Shown in pieces: positions 62,586-64,000 of a stretch of 64,000 nt of DNA. The notes under the pieces were generated by a model that saw only the letters and a program-made list of their open reading frames with translations, had not been told where the DNA came from and did not search any database. Both the position numbers and the translations under genes were made by a program. The first letter of the stretch is position 1, and each line of letters starts with the position of its first letter. Origin of the DNA: a candidate division FCPU426 bacterium (lineage in GTDB: Bacteria; Oederibacteriota; Muellerivitia; Muellerivitales; DAHXKG01); assembly GCA_027366525.1 (NCBI GenBank), contig DAHXKG010000009.1, positions 31,744-95,743 on the forward strand, written 5' to 3'.

Positions 62586-64000
62586 ATGGCTGAATCGATG
62601 AAAAAGCGTCTAGGCGAGATGCTGGTAGATGAAGGTATTATTACCGACGAACAACTTCAAGAAGCGTTACATGAACAAAAATTAAAGGGCGGTCGGCTAG
62701 AAAAAATTCTTATTAGTCAAGGGTATGTGACTCAAGACGTGATTATGGCATTTGTCGGAACCCAATTGGGTATTCCGCACGTGAATTTAAATGAAATGTT
62801 GACCATTGCGAACGAAATTATTTTTTCAATTCCAGAATCTTTAGCGATTAATCATTGTCTGATTCCAATCAATAAGCAAGGTCAAAAATTGACAGTAGCC
62901 ATGGCGGATCCCTTGAATGTATTTGCAATTGATGACATCAAAATGATGACGGGATTGGAAGTGGAGCCAGTCATTTCAAGTGAGGCCGACATTCGAACCT
63001 TGCAAGTGAAGTACTATGGCGCAGGAGCTTCCGGAACTTCGTCCGGGTTTGTCGCTGGGAATGATATGCAAGAAATTCTTAGTTCAATGGGCGAAGAAAA
63101 TAATTTAGAAGTTGTGAATGATAAAGAACAAGAAATTGATATTTCAACATTAGCAGCAGCAGGCGAAGATGCACCAGTGATACGCTTAGTAAATTTGATT
63201 CTTACCGAAGCGGTTCGATCTCGAGCGAGCGATATCCATTTGGAACCTTATGAAAAAACCTTTCGATGTCGCTATCGTATTGATGGTGTTTTACATGAAG
63301 TGCAATCGCCACCGAAACACTTGTCAGCTGCAGTCGCTTCGCGTATCAAGATCATGGCTTCCTTGGATATTGCAGAACGCCGCTTACCACAAGATGGACG
63401 TATTAAAGTTAAAGTTTTAGGCAAAGAAATTGATCTGAGGGTCTCCATTTGTCCGATCCAGTTTGGCGAAAAGATTGTCATGCGCATTTTGGATTCCACG
63501 AATTTAACTTTAGATTTACCGCAATTAGGGTTTGAAGAAGAGATTTTGCCGAAGTTTCAAAAAGCCATTACGGAACCGTATGGGCTCGTATTGATTACGG
63601 GTCCCACGGGTTCTGGCAAATCAACAACGCTTTACACGGCTTTACATTTTATTAATAATCCGGATGTGAATATTTCAACCGTGGAAGACCCAGTGGAATA
63701 TAGTCTTCCGGGGATTAATCAGGTGAACACAAAATCGGGCATTGGATTAACTTTTGCAGCCGGACTCCGTTCTTTTTTAAGGCAGGATCCTGATATTATA
63801 ATGGTCGGCGAAATAAGAGATTTAGAAACCGCCGAGATTGCAATAAAGGCAGCGCTTACCGGGCATCTGGTCCTTTCGACTATTCATACCAATAACGCGT
63901 CGTCCACGATATCCAGACTTATCAATATGAAAGTAGAGCCGTTTCTTGTAGCTTCGAGTTTGAATTTAGTTATCGCACAGAGGCTTATAAGAAAATTATG
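62586..64000 (+). CDS. pilB: Type IV pilus / type II secretion ATPase, PilB/GspE, C-terminus cut off
   Basis: The first 471 codons are visible; the gene runs off the right edge. An N-terminal T2SSE_N-like domain (residues about 5-150) precedes the ATPase: Walker A GPTGSGKST near residue 340, the Asp box VEDPVEY, Walker B-like DPDIIMVGEIRD and the His box STIHTNN. AAAGGAT precedes the ATG at 62586. PilB powers pilus extension; GspE of type II secretion is closely similar, and without neighbours they cannot be separated. Codon choice changes in the last 230 bases (AGA/AGG, ATA), see findings. Confidence 0.93.
   Translation, partial: MAESMKKRLGEMLVDEGIITDEQLQEALHEQKLKGGRLEKILISQGYVTQDVIMAFVGTQLGIPHVNLNEMLTIANEIIFSIPESLAINHCLIPINKQGQKLTVAMADPLNVFAIDDIKMMTGLEVEPVISSEADIRTLQVKYYGAGASGTSSGFVAGNDMQEILSSMGEENNLEVVNDKEQEIDISTLAAAGEDAPVIRLVNLILTEAVRSRASDIHLEPYEKTFRCRYRIDGVLHEVQSPPKHLSAAVASRIKIMASLDIAERRLPQDGRIKVKVLGKEIDLRVSICPIQFGEKIVMRILDSTNLTLDLPQLGFEEEILPKFQKAITEPYGLVLITGPTGSGKSTTLYTALHFINNPDVNISTVEDPVEYSLPGINQVNTKSGIGLTFAAGLRSFLRQDPDIIMVGEIRDLETAEIAIKAALTGHLVLSTIHTNNASSTISRLINMKVEPFLVASSLNLVIAQRLIRKL

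Overview
The window is a dense, AT-rich stretch of chromosome from a Gram-negative bacterium. It carries genes for KDO and heptose (inner-core LPS), an MsbA-type exporter, beta-barrel outer-membrane proteins, lipoproteins and a type IV pilus or type II secretion ATPase. I saw no rRNA, tRNA, transposase, phage gene or CRISPR array. The gene mix resembles uncultivated Gram-negative lineages, for example Omnitrophota/PVC-like or deep Deltaproteobacteria-like genomes. That placement is a guess from gene content and should be tested with marker genes.

Layout. Positions 1-2110: the end of a sugar ABC-transporter binding protein and its two permeases. 2187-4636: metK and ahcY (S-adenosylmethionine cycle). 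4655-9065: an outer-membrane protein, an unknown membrane protein, a six-repeat NHL propeller and a DUF1573 protein. 9126-10244: citrate synthase. 10294-22998: the LPS core block, in two parts. The first is msbA, gmhB, a heptose kinase, a heptose nucleotidyltransferase, a GT9 transferase and a LysM/DUF3108 lipoprotein. The second is another kinase, a membrane metallophosphoesterase, another nucleotidyltransferase, kdsB, pyrG and kdsA. Most genes within each part overlap or abut. 23126-24091: a small barrel protein and a 63-residue lipoprotein. 24131-30304: aminotransferase, enolase, ilvD, peroxiredoxin and a dapF homologue lacking both catalytic cysteines. 30359-36425 (minus strand): envelope polysaccharide genes (YfhO, GT2, UPF0104 flippase-like, unknown anchored protein, UDP-glucuronate decarboxylase). 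36566-40762: a second NHL protein, a DksA/TraR protein, and LemA with an unusual M48 protease fusion. 40936-45306 (minus): heme genes hemDE (fused), hemH and hemG. 45540-48929: methyltransferase, Trm112-like protein and two GT4 transferases. 48984-52679: ClC channel and, convergently, asnB. 53011-58976: efp, accB, accC, a ComB-like protein, a ThiD2-like protein and thiC. 59048-59362 (minus): ferredoxin. 59698 to the right edge: dnaJ, rsmE, aroE and a pilB/gspE gene that runs off the end.

How the genes work together. The 10-23 kb block makes ADP-heptose and CMP-KDO and exports the lipid A core; CTP synthase lies between the two KDO genes, where CTP is consumed. The minus-strand 30-36 kb genes and the 45-49 kb transferases probably build further surface glycans. 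TTG and GTG starts overlapping the previous stop codon are common, pointing to extensive translational coupling.

I found no clearly new multi-gene system. The best leads are the cysteine-less DapF homologue, the ComB-like protein with eroded motifs and a basic tail, the M48-GYF-zinc-ribbon fusion beside LemA, the methyltransferase/Trm112-like pair, the duplicated heptose kinase/nucleotidyltransferase sets, and a lone sequence resembling a type I-E CRISPR repeat.
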